64,000 nucleotides of DNA, taken from positions 1 through 64,000 of the forward strand of contig CAMLKK010000009.1 of assembly GCA_946480715.1 (NCBI GenBank), written 5' to 3'. This DNA is from an uncultured Bacteriovorax sp. Lineage in GTDB: Bacteria; Bdellovibrionota; Bacteriovoracia; Bacteriovoracales; Bacteriovoracaceae. Numbering within the stretch: the stretch's first letter is position 1; the number at the start of each line of letters is the position of its first letter. The notes beneath the pieces were generated by a model. That model was given only the letters and a program-made list of their open reading frames with translations. It was not told where the DNA came from and searched no databases. Position numbers and translations under genes: made by a program. This document shows positions 44,323-52,920 of the stretch, piece by piece.

Positions 44323-44886
44323 ATGACTCATTCAAAAGCACTTATACATTCATATGTCCTTCAATCTGATTCCAAAGTTATAAAAACCATTGCGGCAGTG
44401 ATAGGGGGAGTTGTTCTTTTGAGTCTGCTCGCTCAAGTAAAAATAGTTTTACCATGGACACCTGTCCCAATTACTGGACAGACTTTTGGTGTGGCGGTCC
44501 TCGCTCTGTTATGGGGGAGTCGTTTGTCACTAGCTACGTTTGCGACTTATTTATTTCTTGGTGGGATCGGTGCTCCCATTTTTGCTGGAGGTATATCAGG
44601 TTTAACAGTTGGACCCACTGTTGGTTATCTTGGAGGCATGCTAATTGCTTCTATCGTGGTTGGCCGCTTAAGTGATCGAGGATGGGCCTCTAACTTTAAA
44701 AACGCCTTTGCTGCTTGTTATCTCGGATCGATGATGATTTTTTCGTTTGGAGTGTTTGGCCTTTCGTTTTTCATTCCAAAAGACCAATTGTTTATTGCCG
44801 GTGTATTGCCGTTTTTACCAGGAGATTTGATTAAGAACATTCTCGCAGCAGCGATTGCTTCTCAATCATCTAAGATTAAAAATTAA
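44323..44886 (+). CDS. bioY: BioY-family biotin transporter, S component
   Basis: 187 residues from the ATG at 44323, with AAAGGAG 6 bases upstream; an in-frame ATG at 44275 has none. About six membrane helices and the BioY signature region: VLPWTPVPITGQTFGVAVLA, SRLSLATFATYLFLGGIGAP, GPTVGYLGGMLIASIVVGRL, FLPGDLIKNILAAAIAS. BioY captures biotin, alone or with an ECF energy module; no ecfA/ecfT or bio genes are adjacent. Regulation by the divergent MarR-like protein is implied by the shared operator. The stop overlaps the convergent gene (TTAA). Confidence 0.92.
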   Translation: MTHSKALIHSYVLQSDSKVIKTIAAVIGGVVLLSLLAQVKIVLPWTPVPITGQTFGVAVLALLWGSRLSLATFATYLFLGGIGAPIFAGGISGLTVGPTVGYLGGMLIASIVVGRLSDRGWASNFKNAFAACYLGSMMIFSFGVFGLSFFIPKDQLFIAGVLPFLPGDLIKNILAAAIASQSSKIKN

Positions 44887-45176
44887 CGGCGACGTCTCCA
44901 AAGTTCTCTGTTTGAAAATTGGAATCGCTCCATCAGGCCTTCAGTTTCCAATTCAGTGAGTGCCACAAATGTACAGCTGATGTGAGGATGTTGTGATATT
45001 GGCCATTCAATCCAGAAGTGGTGAATGCCTTCAAGCGTATCAGCTGCATTTGGATGAACTTCCACATGACGTCGAATAGAACTCATTGCCGATTGAATTT
45101 CGCTGATTTCACAAGCATTGATAGTGGCCGAAAATAAAAGTGTTAAAGTTAACAATAAATTTCTTAGATTTTTCAT
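44883..45176 (-). CDS. small secreted protein
   Basis: 97 residues from the ATG at 45176; this ATG overlaps the TGA of the rbgA gene (ATGA), so translation is coupled. Signal peptide about 1-21 (LLLTLTLLFSATINA) and a small mature domain with two Cys and a Trp/His-rich middle (HHFWIEWPISQHPHISC). It ends in a strongly basic tail of four Arg. No family recognised. A secreted product sharing an operon with a ribosome GTPase is probably only packing. Confidence 0.65.
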   Translation of the reverse strand: MKNLRNLLLTLTLLFSATINACEISEIQSAMSSIRRHVEVHPNAADTLEGIHHFWIEWPISQHPHISCTFVALTELETEGLMERFQFSNRELWRRRR

Positions 45177-46069
45177 AGGGCGGACTCTACAACAGGCGGA
45201 ACTCCGAAGCAACATTTTCCAAGTTCCCCACCTCTAAAATCGAGCAGGAGAAGCTTATAAACACGCTCTAAATCGATTTCACCCTTATGTTTGATACAAC
45301 CACGGGCCTTGGCAATTTTTTCGATTATTTCTTCTACGCTTAGGTCAAGAGACTCTAATTTATAACGGGTCTGAAATTGTTTGGACTTTAGATTTTTAAA
45401 GTACTCAACTAAATAGAGGGCGGGTTTTTCGATGCCTACGACGTCATCAGGAATAGCGTTAATAGCGCTTAACCAAAGACCGTGTTCCTCGCGTGCGATT
45501 TTTGGAGGCATGACCCCTGGAGTATCCATAAGCTCACAATCTTTATCGACGACGATCCATTGTTGAACTTGTGTGTGTCCTGGTTTGTCGGCCGTCTTCA
45601 CAACACTTTTACCTGCGAGCTGATTGATGATGGTTGATTTACCAGTATTAGGTAAACCCAAAAGCATGATTCGAATTTTTGATTTAACAGCCTGACCTGG
45701 ATTTGATTCATTTCTTTTTTTCTGAACGATTGAACGAGCGAGTGTCATGACTTTTTTCATGGCCCCTTTATCGAAACAATCAACGAACACAAAGTTGTAT
45801 CCAGATGTTGCAAACCAATCTTCCCAAATTTTTAGTTTGTTTGGATCGGCGAGATTGGCCTTGTTGAAAATGATGAGTCTTGATTTTTGTCTGAGCGTTT
45901 CATCAAGAGTGTTATTGCCCGAAGCAAGTGGAGCTCGCGCATCTCTGATTTCAAAAACAATATCGACGAGATGAAGTTTTTCTTTGATGTCCTTAATGGC
46001 CTTTGCCATGTGGCCTGGAAACCAATTGATAGGAGAGGGTTGCATGTGAATGAGGTCGTCTTTTTCCAT
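45173..46069 (-). CDS. rbgA: ribosome biogenesis GTPase YlqF/RbgA
   Basis: 298 residues with a circularly permuted GTPase: G4 NKANL first (about residue 70), then G1 LLGLPNTGKSTI and G3 DTPGVMPPK, after the N-terminal FPGHMAKAIKDIKEKL and EIRDARAPLASGN. The C-terminal part is the RNA-binding helical domain. RbgA acts in late assembly of the large ribosomal subunit. No clear ribosome site before the ATG. It is codirectional with the upstream gene at 46109 (39 bases) and coupled to a small secreted protein downstream. Confidence 0.93.
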   Translation of the reverse strand: MEKDDLIHMQPSPINWFPGHMAKAIKDIKEKLHLVDIVFEIRDARAPLASGNNTLDETLRQKSRLIIFNKANLADPNKLKIWEDWFATSGYNFVFVDCFDKGAMKKVMTLARSIVQKKRNESNPGQAVKSKIRIMLLGLPNTGKSTIINQLAGKSVVKTADKPGHTQVQQWIVVDKDCELMDTPGVMPPKIAREEHGLWLSAINAIPDDVVGIEKPALYLVEYFKNLKSKQFQTRYKLESLDLSVEEIIEKIAKARGCIKHKGEIDLERVYKLLLLDFRGGELGKCCFGVPPVVESAL

Positions 46070-46108
46070 GAGATGTTCATGTCATAAAAAAGACGGAAAA
46101 GCGATAAC

Positions 46109-47593
46109 TTAGTAGAAAATACCAAGCATTCCTGATTTTAAACTAGATGTTGTTTTGGTCTCAGAGGAAACACCAGCAGGACCTCGATAAACGTTTGAAT
46201 CCTCTTCGAAAAATCCATAGGCAGTGAACTGACCTTCAAACTCACGGACCGAATTGTCACCCAATTCCGCTTGCGAATTATCGATTTGAAAGTAGGGGAA
46301 ATCTTCGAGCGTAATAACACTTGTTGAGCATGAATAAAGTGGTGCTTCGAAATCATTGTTTTTGATGAAGCTAGTGACAAAGTTTTCGCCGTAACTGAGA
46401 AGATCAGGGCGAAGTGGAATTTCCACTTGTGTGCTAGCTGTGGCCGTACTCACATCAAAAAGCGAAAGAATATCAAGAGGCATTGGAGACAACATCGAGT
46501 GATCACTTTCGACAATCTCCGCGCAATCAGCTGATCCTGGGTCATGAGTTTGCATGTTGATTTGTCCGATCATGTGATTAGGTTTACCAAAATCCAAACT
46601 TGTCACAAATGTATTTTCACTTAACTCAGTTGTTTGAAAATATGTTTTAGGTGTTCCTACACTTAAATTTGGTAGTGTTGAATTGATTGTATAGTTCTGC
46701 TGAACAATTGTTGAAGTTCCGGCAGAATCCGATGTTCCATAGAAACTTAAACAATAAGTACCGTCTTTTTTTCCTACGATAATTTTAGATGAATAAGGTA
46801 CACCTTGGGAGTCCGGATCGCAACAAACATCTTTAGCAAGACAGTATTTGATTTGCGAGCTGTATGTACAATTGATCGTTACACCTAATGGATTTCCAAA
46901 TGAACCACCAATAATATTTGATGAACATGTGTTTGATGCCATTGGAGCAGGAGCTGTTGAACCGCCAGTTGAAGTTGTTGGTGTATTTGTGGTTGATGTT
47001 TCGCTTTTTGAATCGCTATCAGTTTTATTTCCAACAATCATTTTGGGAATTGATGCAATCCCTTGAGAAACTGTTTCGAAAATACTGGCCATTTTACTTT
47101 TCGGACCTTCACTTGAAACTTCGCGGGTATTTTCTCTTACAGGTTCATCTTGAACAGGATCAAAAGAATTAGTAACACCTTGATTGAAACCAATAGGAGC
47201 GGATGGTGGTGGATTTCCTGCGCGCGACTCAGATGCCATATTTCTGTAGGCGCTGTCATCATCTTCATTTTCTTCTTTTCCGCTGTTCGCGTTTGTTGAA
47301 ACATAATTGGATTCGTTCTTAGCAGCTAAGCGGGGAGTAGGACTGTATATCGATCTTCTATTTTCTGACTGAATTGCATGAGTAACATTTGTAGATGATG
47401 GTCGACGTTGCGTCTTTTTTACGTCAGTTTGGTTATCGGCAATTTCTACCTCTTTCTCAATAGTCTGCTCGTTTTCGACTGGCTTATGTGAGAGGTATGT
47501 ACTGACCCCATAAACAGCAACTGAGCCTGTCACAGTGTAGGTGATGTATTTAAGCGATAAAAATGAGAGTATTCTTCTACTTAAATCAAACAT
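46109..47593 (-). CDS. membrane-anchored protein with long disordered linker, unknown
   Basis: 494 residues. One N-terminal membrane helix (about 16-33) with a short basic cytoplasmic end, then about 185 residues of Ser/Thr/Pro/Asn-rich, probably disordered linker, and a C-terminal domain (about 220-494) that is beta-rich with seven or so Cys (YCLAKDVCCDPDS). No family recognised. A TATAAT (minus strand, 47605-47600) sits 6 bases before the ATG with no room for a leader, so the mRNA may be leaderless. It is divergent from the first fibre gene; a role in fibre display is possible from position only. Confidence 0.6.
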   Translation of the reverse strand: MFDLSRRILSFLSLKYITYTVTGSVAVYGVSTYLSHKPVENEQTIEKEVEIADNQTDVKKTQRRPSSTNVTHAIQSENRRSIYSPTPRLAAKNESNYVSTNANSGKEENEDDDSAYRNMASESRAGNPPPSAPIGFNQGVTNSFDPVQDEPVRENTREVSSEGPKSKMASIFETVSQGIASIPKMIVGNKTDSDSKSETSTTNTPTTSTGGSTAPAPMASNTCSSNIIGGSFGNPLGVTINCTYSSQIKYCLAKDVCCDPDSQGVPYSSKIIVGKKDGTYCLSFYGTSDSAGTSTIVQQNYTINSTLPNLSVGTPKTYFQTTELSENTFVTSLDFGKPNHMIGQINMQTHDPGSADCAEIVESDHSMLSPMPLDILSLFDVSTATASTQVEIPLRPDLLSYGENFVTSFIKNNDFEAPLYSCSTSVITLEDFPYFQIDNSQAELGDNSVREFEGQFTAYGFFEEDSNVYRGPAGVSSETKTTSSLKSGMLGIFY

Positions 47594-47692
47594 ACAGCTA
47601 TTATAAACCCCTTCTGTGCCTCCCTTATTTATCGATAGAACAAATCAAAAGCTTGAGCTTCTAAAGCTGGAACGGATTGAAAGGAAAGATGA

Positions 47693-47711
47693 CGGGACAG
47701 TATTATTTTCC
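47693..47711 (+). promoter_or_regulatory. upstream element shared by both fibre genes (copy 1)
   Basis: CGGGACAGTATNATTTNCC, 46 bases before the fibre A ATG, matches the copy at 52832-52850 at 17 of 19 positions although the flanks are unrelated. A shorter form, CGGGACAG, is at 41704-41711 before another secreted-protein gene. It may be a promoter element or activator site. Confidence 0.4.
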
Positions 47712-47756
47712 CCATTAGCTTTAAAGACTGTTTATGGCGGAAAATAGACTTTAGTA

Positions 47757-50700
47757 ATGAGAATCTCATTAAGAGACACATTCTGGATTTCATTTATAGC
47801 GATGTTTTCAATCGCTTCCTCTGCCATTGGAGCGGACTCTTTAAGTTATTCTGGCCGTCTTGTTCAATCAAATGGAGCCCCTGTTGCAGGGCCTGTAACA
47901 ATTAGAGCGCAACTTGCATACACCAATGCACTGACAACAATTCTTTGCACCAAGGACATAACTAACGTTGTCCTCACAAAAGGTGTTTTTCATGTGAAGT
48001 TGGATTTCGATTGTTCAGCCTCAGGATTATCCCTCAATCAAGTTCTCGCGCAAGCTCCGACGGGTGAGTCAGTTGCCATTAGAATTATCGATGTTACGAA
48101 TTCAAAAACATATTCATTTCAAGCTGTGCACTCACTTCCATACGCACAAGTTGCAGAACAACTCTCACAGATGGGAGCAACCAATAATCAAGTTTTAAAA
48201 TGGAATTCAGGTTCTGGTAAATGGGAACCAGGTTCAATAGCCGGAGCGGGAACAGTGACATCTGTTTCAGCATCACTTCCTCTCAGTGTAACAAATGGAA
48301 GTACAACTCCAGCGATCACTATTGCTCAAGCAAACGGCACGACAAGTGGATATTTAAGTTCAGCAGACTGGACAACTTTTAATTCGAAATCATCACTGCC
48401 TGCGGGTGGGACGACATCACATTATTTCAGAGGTGATGGATCATGGCAGACGCTGAACACAGCTGTTGTTCCTGAGAACGTAGCGAATCTTTATTTTACA
48501 AATGCAAGAGCTCTCGGAGTTCCACTGACGGGCTTAGTTCTCACGAACTCATCGATTGCGAATGCTGATACATTTATTGAAGCTTTCGGAAAAGCACAAG
48601 GTCAGATCAACGCTCTTGGTACGGCCCAAAGTAATTACTTATTAAAGGGAGCGGCCGATACACTTTCAGGTAACGTTTCACTTACAAGTGTGATCACTGC
48701 ATCTGTTACAGGTGACATCATTGTTAATTCGACTCCGCTTACGATGACTTCTGCGGTTAATAAAGCTTATGTCGATGCTCAACGTGATACGAGACTTGCG
48801 AAGTCTGGTGGAACACTCACAGGTGATTTAACTCTCGATGAAGATTTACTTATAAAGGGATCTGGTAATACAAATTATGTAACAGTAAAGGCCCATGCAA
48901 CGACTGCTAATTATAATTTCGTTCTTCCTCAAACAGCAGGTACTGCCGGATATGTTTTACGAACAGATGGTTCTGGAAATTTATCTTGGATAGATCCAAA
49001 CACTGCGGTTGGTTCAGCAACTATTACTGATGATTCAATCGTCGATGCCGATATCAACTCTTCTGCTAATATCGCACAATCAAAAATTTCAGGACTCACA
49101 ACTGCGCTCGCTGGAAAAGTTTCAACAACACTTGCGAGTGGAAATATTTTAGTGGGGAGTGCAGGGGGAGCGGCGACGGCCGTTGCTGTTTCAGGTGATG
49201 CCACACTTTCCAATACAGGTGCACTTGCACTTTCTACAACAGGCGTGACAGGTGGAACTTATACATCTGTGACTGTTGATACAAAAGGACGAGTTACTGG
49301 TGGATCAAATCCAGCGACAGTAAAAAGTTTAGTCGCTACTTTGCCACTTGATCTCAGTGGAACTGCGGATGATCCTGTGATCACGCTCCCTCCGGCCACA
49401 ACTTCTGATGATGGTTATTTAAAAGCTACAGACTGGGCTATCTTCAATGCTAAACAAACAGCACTTTCATCAACGACAGATCTTCTTGGTGATCAAGTTC
49501 GACTTTATAATGGTGCAAACTATGTTGAAATAAAATCACCGGTGCTTGGAGGAAATGTTGTTCTTACATTACCAGCTAATGATGGTGATGCTAATCAAGT
49601 GTTGCAAACAGATGGTAATGGTAATCTTACTTGGGTTGCTCCTTCTGCTCCATCGATTGCAGATGGAAGTGTCACGTATGCAAAATTAAATTTAGCAGAT
49701 GGTGATATTCCCCAGGCAAAAGTAAATGGATTAACGACGGCCTTGTCGGGAAAAGAGCCCGCTATAACAGCAGGGACCACAGCTCAATATCTTCGTGGTG
49801 ATAAATCTCTTTCAACATTCGCTACTGATGTTATCAACTCTGTTCTAACAGGATTTACAACAGGAGCGAATTCATCTATTGCTGCTACAGATTCTGTGCT
49901 GCAAGCATTTGCTAAAACTCAAGGTCAACTTGATGCTAAACTTAGCAGCGCTAGTTTTATTGATTGGTCAACTGCAGGTATACAAACACTAGAGCCATCA
50001 AGACTTAATTTAACAACGGCATCAAGGGCCGTCGTCACAAATGCCAGTGGAGTTCCAACTGTTTCTTCAGTCACTTCAACTGAACTTGGCTATCTCTCAG
50101 GTGTAACTTCAAGTGTGCAAACTCAGATTAGTGGAAAGCAAGCTACGTTAACATCTTCATCAGATCTCTTAGGTGATCAAATTCGACTTTATAATGGTGC
50201 CAATTATATTGAACTTAAATCACCTGGCCTCGGTGGAAATATTGTATTGACATTACCAACAACAGACGGGAGTGCTAATCAAGTTTTACAAACTGACGGA
50301 GATGGAATTCTAACTTGGGTTAATCTTCCGATCACGGGTGGATCTTCATTTGCTGACGGAGATATTCCTCAGGCAAAGGTGAATGGTTTAGTGACGGCCT
50401 TAGCCGGCAAAGAGCCAACGATTACTGCAGGAACAACTGCTCAATATCTTCGTGGTGACAAATCACTTTCGACTTTTGCAACTGACGTTATTAATTCCGT
50501 GCTCACTGGATTTTCTACTGGTGCAAATTCAGCCATTGCAGCCACCGATTCTGTTCTACAAGCATTTGAAAAAGTGCAAGGTCAAATCAATGCAAAATTA
50601 AATGCATCAAGTTTCGTTGATTGGTCAACGGCCGGATTACAAACTCTGGAACCAACGCGACTCAATTTAACAACAGCATCAAGAGCTGTTGCTACAAATG

Positions 50701-52706
50701 CCAGTGGAGTTCCTGTTGCTACTTCTGTGACATCTACTGAACTCGGTTATCTTTCCGGAGTTACCTCGAGTATTCAAACGCAATTGAACAATAAAGTTTC
50801 ATCACAATGGACAACGAGTGGTAGCAATATTTATTTCAACACGGGCAGCGTTGCCGTTGGAACAAATACTTCAAATGCTAAGTTCGATATTTTTGGAACA
50901 GCAGATGGGTCTTTCGGACCGAGTAATGGGCTGTTCATTTCAGGTGGCTCTTGGCCCAATCTGATGAGTGGGTTATCTCTTTCTTATGGAGGAAGATATT
51001 CTTCTGCTTCAACTCTCGGTGCGCAGTTTTCAATCATCGGAGTAAACACTAAATACAACAGCACGACAGATTCACTTGAAAGAAATGGTACAGATGCTTC
51101 TCGCGATAGTTCGATGGCCATTACGATGAATCCATACTCGAGTCAGTCTGGCGGCTACCGCATGGGATTCTGGGTTGGGCAATCTGGTAATCCAGTTGAG
51201 AGACTTTCTATTACTGGAAATGGAAATGTTGGTATCGGTACTACGGCGCCTTCTAGTCCTCTTGAAATTGCAGGAACAACAACTATTAAAATGGATTATC
51301 CAACGTTCGATTTGCAGGGTACGGAATCGAACGCGAAAACTTATCGTATTACGGAAGCCTCAGGTGCTCTCTATTTAAAAAACACTACTGATTCAGCAAG
51401 TGATTTTAGATTTGTGAATTCAAACAATGCCGTATTGATGTCAATTTTGGGATCAGGAAATGTAGGCATTGGAACGGCAACACCATCTTATTCTCTTTCA
51501 GTATATAGGGCAGCTGCAAATGCAAGCTTTAATATGGAAAGCGCTGGCAATGGTAATGCCGTCTTTAATAGATATGCCGGGAAAAAAAATGATGGAGTGG
51601 CGCAGGTGTGGGGAACTGCACTCAATCTTTCGACCGGTAACGGTGAATATGAAATTTATGATTATACTGCCGGAGCTACAAGACTTGCGATTAATACGTC
51701 TGGATACGTTGGCATAGGAACAGTATCTCCTGTCACAAAATTGGATGTTTACGGTACTGGTTCAGGTGCAACAGTAGCAACGACAGGTGCAACAGATGCA
51801 ACGACGAATTTCCGTGCTGGCCGAGGTTCAGTTGGAATCAATTTGGGAACAATTGATAATGGTGTAAGTTATATCCAAAATCGTCAGTTAAACAATAACT
51901 CAGTTGTGTATGGATTAACTCTGCAGCCTACAGGCGGTAATGTTAGTATTGGAACAACCACAATTAGCACCCCTCTATATGTATTAGGTACGCCAGTTAT
52001 CTCTGGTGACAATAGAGCGATTATGACTGCAAGAGATGGTTCTGCACTAGCAGCAGGAGTAGGAGGGGGAATTTCACTTGGTGGTGTGTTTACTTCCACA
52101 GGAACTCAGGCAGAATGGGCCGGAATTAAAAGTATAAAAACAAATGCGGTTGATGGAGAGTATGGGGCCCATATGAGTTTCATGACTAGGCTTCATGGCT
52201 CTAATACTACTGAACGAATGAGAATCACAGATGCTGGAGATGTTGGGATTGGAACGGCATCTATTTCATACAAGCTACAAGTCAATGGAGCTGTTGCCGG
52301 AACTTCGGCGTACGTAAATACTTCCGATGAGCGTTTGAAAAGAAATGTTAGAAGAATTCCAGATGCTCTCGAAAAACTCACTTCACTCGATGGTGTGTTT
52401 TATCATTTTAAGACTGAAGAATATCCCGATATGAATTTATCAAAACGCAGAGAAATGGGAGTACTTGCTCAAAAAGTAGAAAAAGTTTTTCCTGAAGCAG
52501 TTTCTACAGATAAAAAGGGGATTAAATCGGTGGCCTATTCTATGCTTATCGCTCCGATCATTGAGTCCATTAAATCGATGGATCGAGACAGCAAAGATCA
52601 ATCACGAGAAATAGCTTCGCTTAAAGATGAAAACGAAAAATTAAGAAAAGATCTTTTAGACATGAAGAAACGTCTTGATCGTATAGAGCAAAAATCATCA
52701 AAATAA
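47757..52706 (+). CDS. fibre A: giant secreted mosaic trimer-type fibre with S74 chaperone
   Basis: 1649 residues. Signal peptide (about 1-26, ending SSAIGA); conserved N-domain 27-160 (LSYSGRLVQ, VAGPVTIRAQLAYTN, CTKDI, TKGVFH, FQAVHSLPYAQVA); then beta-repeats, including two LLGDQ(V/I)RLYNGANY units about 660 bases apart and several NVGIGT collars. The C-terminus (about 1515-1610) is an intramolecular chaperone/peptidase S74 domain with NTSDERLKRNV (candidate cleavage Ser1523) and a terminal coiled coil (1610-1645). S74 domains trimerise and release fibres. Signal peptide plus N-domain resemble mosaic adhesive trimer proteins of Bdellovibrio, suggesting prey or surface attachment. Confidence 0.85.
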   Translation: MRISLRDTFWISFIAMFSIASSAIGADSLSYSGRLVQSNGAPVAGPVTIRAQLAYTNALTTILCTKDITNVVLTKGVFHVKLDFDCSASGLSLNQVLAQAPTGESVAIRIIDVTNSKTYSFQAVHSLPYAQVAEQLSQMGATNNQVLKWNSGSGKWEPGSIAGAGTVTSVSASLPLSVTNGSTTPAITIAQANGTTSGYLSSADWTTFNSKSSLPAGGTTSHYFRGDGSWQTLNTAVVPENVANLYFTNARALGVPLTGLVLTNSSIANADTFIEAFGKAQGQINALGTAQSNYLLKGAADTLSGNVSLTSVITASVTGDIIVNSTPLTMTSAVNKAYVDAQRDTRLAKSGGTLTGDLTLDEDLLIKGSGNTNYVTVKAHATTANYNFVLPQTAGTAGYVLRTDGSGNLSWIDPNTAVGSATITDDSIVDADINSSANIAQSKISGLTTALAGKVSTTLASGNILVGSAGGAATAVAVSGDATLSNTGALALSTTGVTGGTYTSVTVDTKGRVTGGSNPATVKSLVATLPLDLSGTADDPVITLPPATTSDDGYLKATDWAIFNAKQTALSSTTDLLGDQVRLYNGANYVEIKSPVLGGNVVLTLPANDGDANQVLQTDGNGNLTWVAPSAPSIADGSVTYAKLNLADGDIPQAKVNGLTTALSGKEPAITAGTTAQYLRGDKSLSTFATDVINSVLTGFTTGANSSIAATDSVLQAFAKTQGQLDAKLSSASFIDWSTAGIQTLEPSRLNLTTASRAVVTNASGVPTVSSVTSTELGYLSGVTSSVQTQISGKQATLTSSSDLLGDQIRLYNGANYIELKSPGLGGNIVLTLPTTDGSANQVLQTDGDGILTWVNLPITGGSSFADGDIPQAKVNGLVTALAGKEPTITAGTTAQYLRGDKSLSTFATDVINSVLTGFSTGANSAIAATDSVLQAFEKVQGQINAKLNASSFVDWSTAGLQTLEPTRLNLTTASRAVATNASGVPVATSVTSTELGYLSGVTSSIQTQLNNKVSSQWTTSGSNIYFNTGSVAVGTNTSNAKFDIFGTADGSFGPSNGLFISGGSWPNLMSGLSLSYGGRYSSASTLGAQFSIIGVNTKYNSTTDSLERNGTDASRDSSMAITMNPYSSQSGGYRMGFWVGQSGNPVERLSITGNGNVGIGTTAPSSPLEIAGTTTIKMDYPTFDLQGTESNAKTYRITEASGALYLKNTTDSASDFRFVNSNNAVLMSILGSGNVGIGTATPSYSLSVYRAAANASFNMESAGNGNAVFNRYAGKKNDGVAQVWGTALNLSTGNGEYEIYDYTAGATRLAINTSGYVGIGTVSPVTKLDVYGTGSGATVATTGATDATTNFRAGRGSVGINLGTIDNGVSYIQNRQLNNNSVVYGLTLQPTGGNVSIGTTTISTPLYVLGTPVISGDNRAIMTARDGSALAAGVGGGISLGGVFTSTGTQAEWAGIKSIKTNAVDGEYGAHMSFMTRLHGSNTTERMRITDAGDVGIGTASISYKLQVNGAVAGTSAYVNTSDERLKRNVRRIPDALEKLTSLDGVFYHFKTEEYPDMNLSKRREMGVLAQKVEKVFPEAVSTDKKGIKSVAYSMLIAPIIESIKSMDRDSKDQSREIASLKDENEKLRKDLLDMKKRLDRIEQKSSK
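49272..49420 (+). repeat. 149-bp tract identical between the two fibre genes (copy 1)
   Basis: Identical base for base to 54433-54581 (offset 5161), while sequence on both sides differs at many silent third positions. A second identical run is 48822-48889 (68 bp, same offset). Such patchy identity is the mark of recent gene conversion between coding repeats. Confidence 0.85.
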
Positions 52707-52708
52707 AT

Positions 52709-52732
52709 CGCCAACTATCATAGGCGTTTTTT
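52709..52732 (+). terminator. terminator after fibre A
   Basis: CGCC (52709-52712) pairs with GGCG (52723-52726), with a possible inner TAT/ATA, followed by six Ts. Confidence 0.55.
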
Positions 52733-52831
52733 GTTTCTTCTAACTTGTGAAGAAAACTTCAATTTTAGCAACGGCGTTTGTTCACTCATAGATCCCCAGC
52801 AAATTTCACACTCTGAAGATTGTATTTCAAT

Positions 52832-52850
52832 CGGGACAGTATCATTTGCC
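52832..52850 (+). promoter_or_regulatory. upstream element shared by both fibre genes (copy 2)
   Basis: Second copy of CGGGACAGTATNATTTNCC, 67 bases before the proposed CTG start of fibre B. Confidence 0.4.
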
Positions 52851-52905
52851 TCCTTCTATGTTTTTATTGGTTACAGGCTGAAAATAGTCAAGTGACTTCA
52901 TTTTT

Positions 52906-52920
52906 AGGAGTGAGAAGCTG
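52906..52920 (+). promoter_or_regulatory. ribosome site and probable CTG start of fibre B
   Basis: AGGAG (52906-52910), 7 bases, then CTG at 52918-52920. This is the only start that gives a full signal peptide: from the CTG one reads (M)KTGISKLFIYHFLVMLIITR. No ATG, GTG or TTG occurs in frame between the upstream stop (52885-52887) and GTG 52960, which would cut away the basic n-region and half of the core. Confidence 0.55.

Noticed and set aside
49470..50820. CRISPR-like or satellite repeat array in the fibre genes
   Set aside because: The repeats are in-frame coding units of hundreds of bases with many silent differences and no uniform short repeat or spacers.
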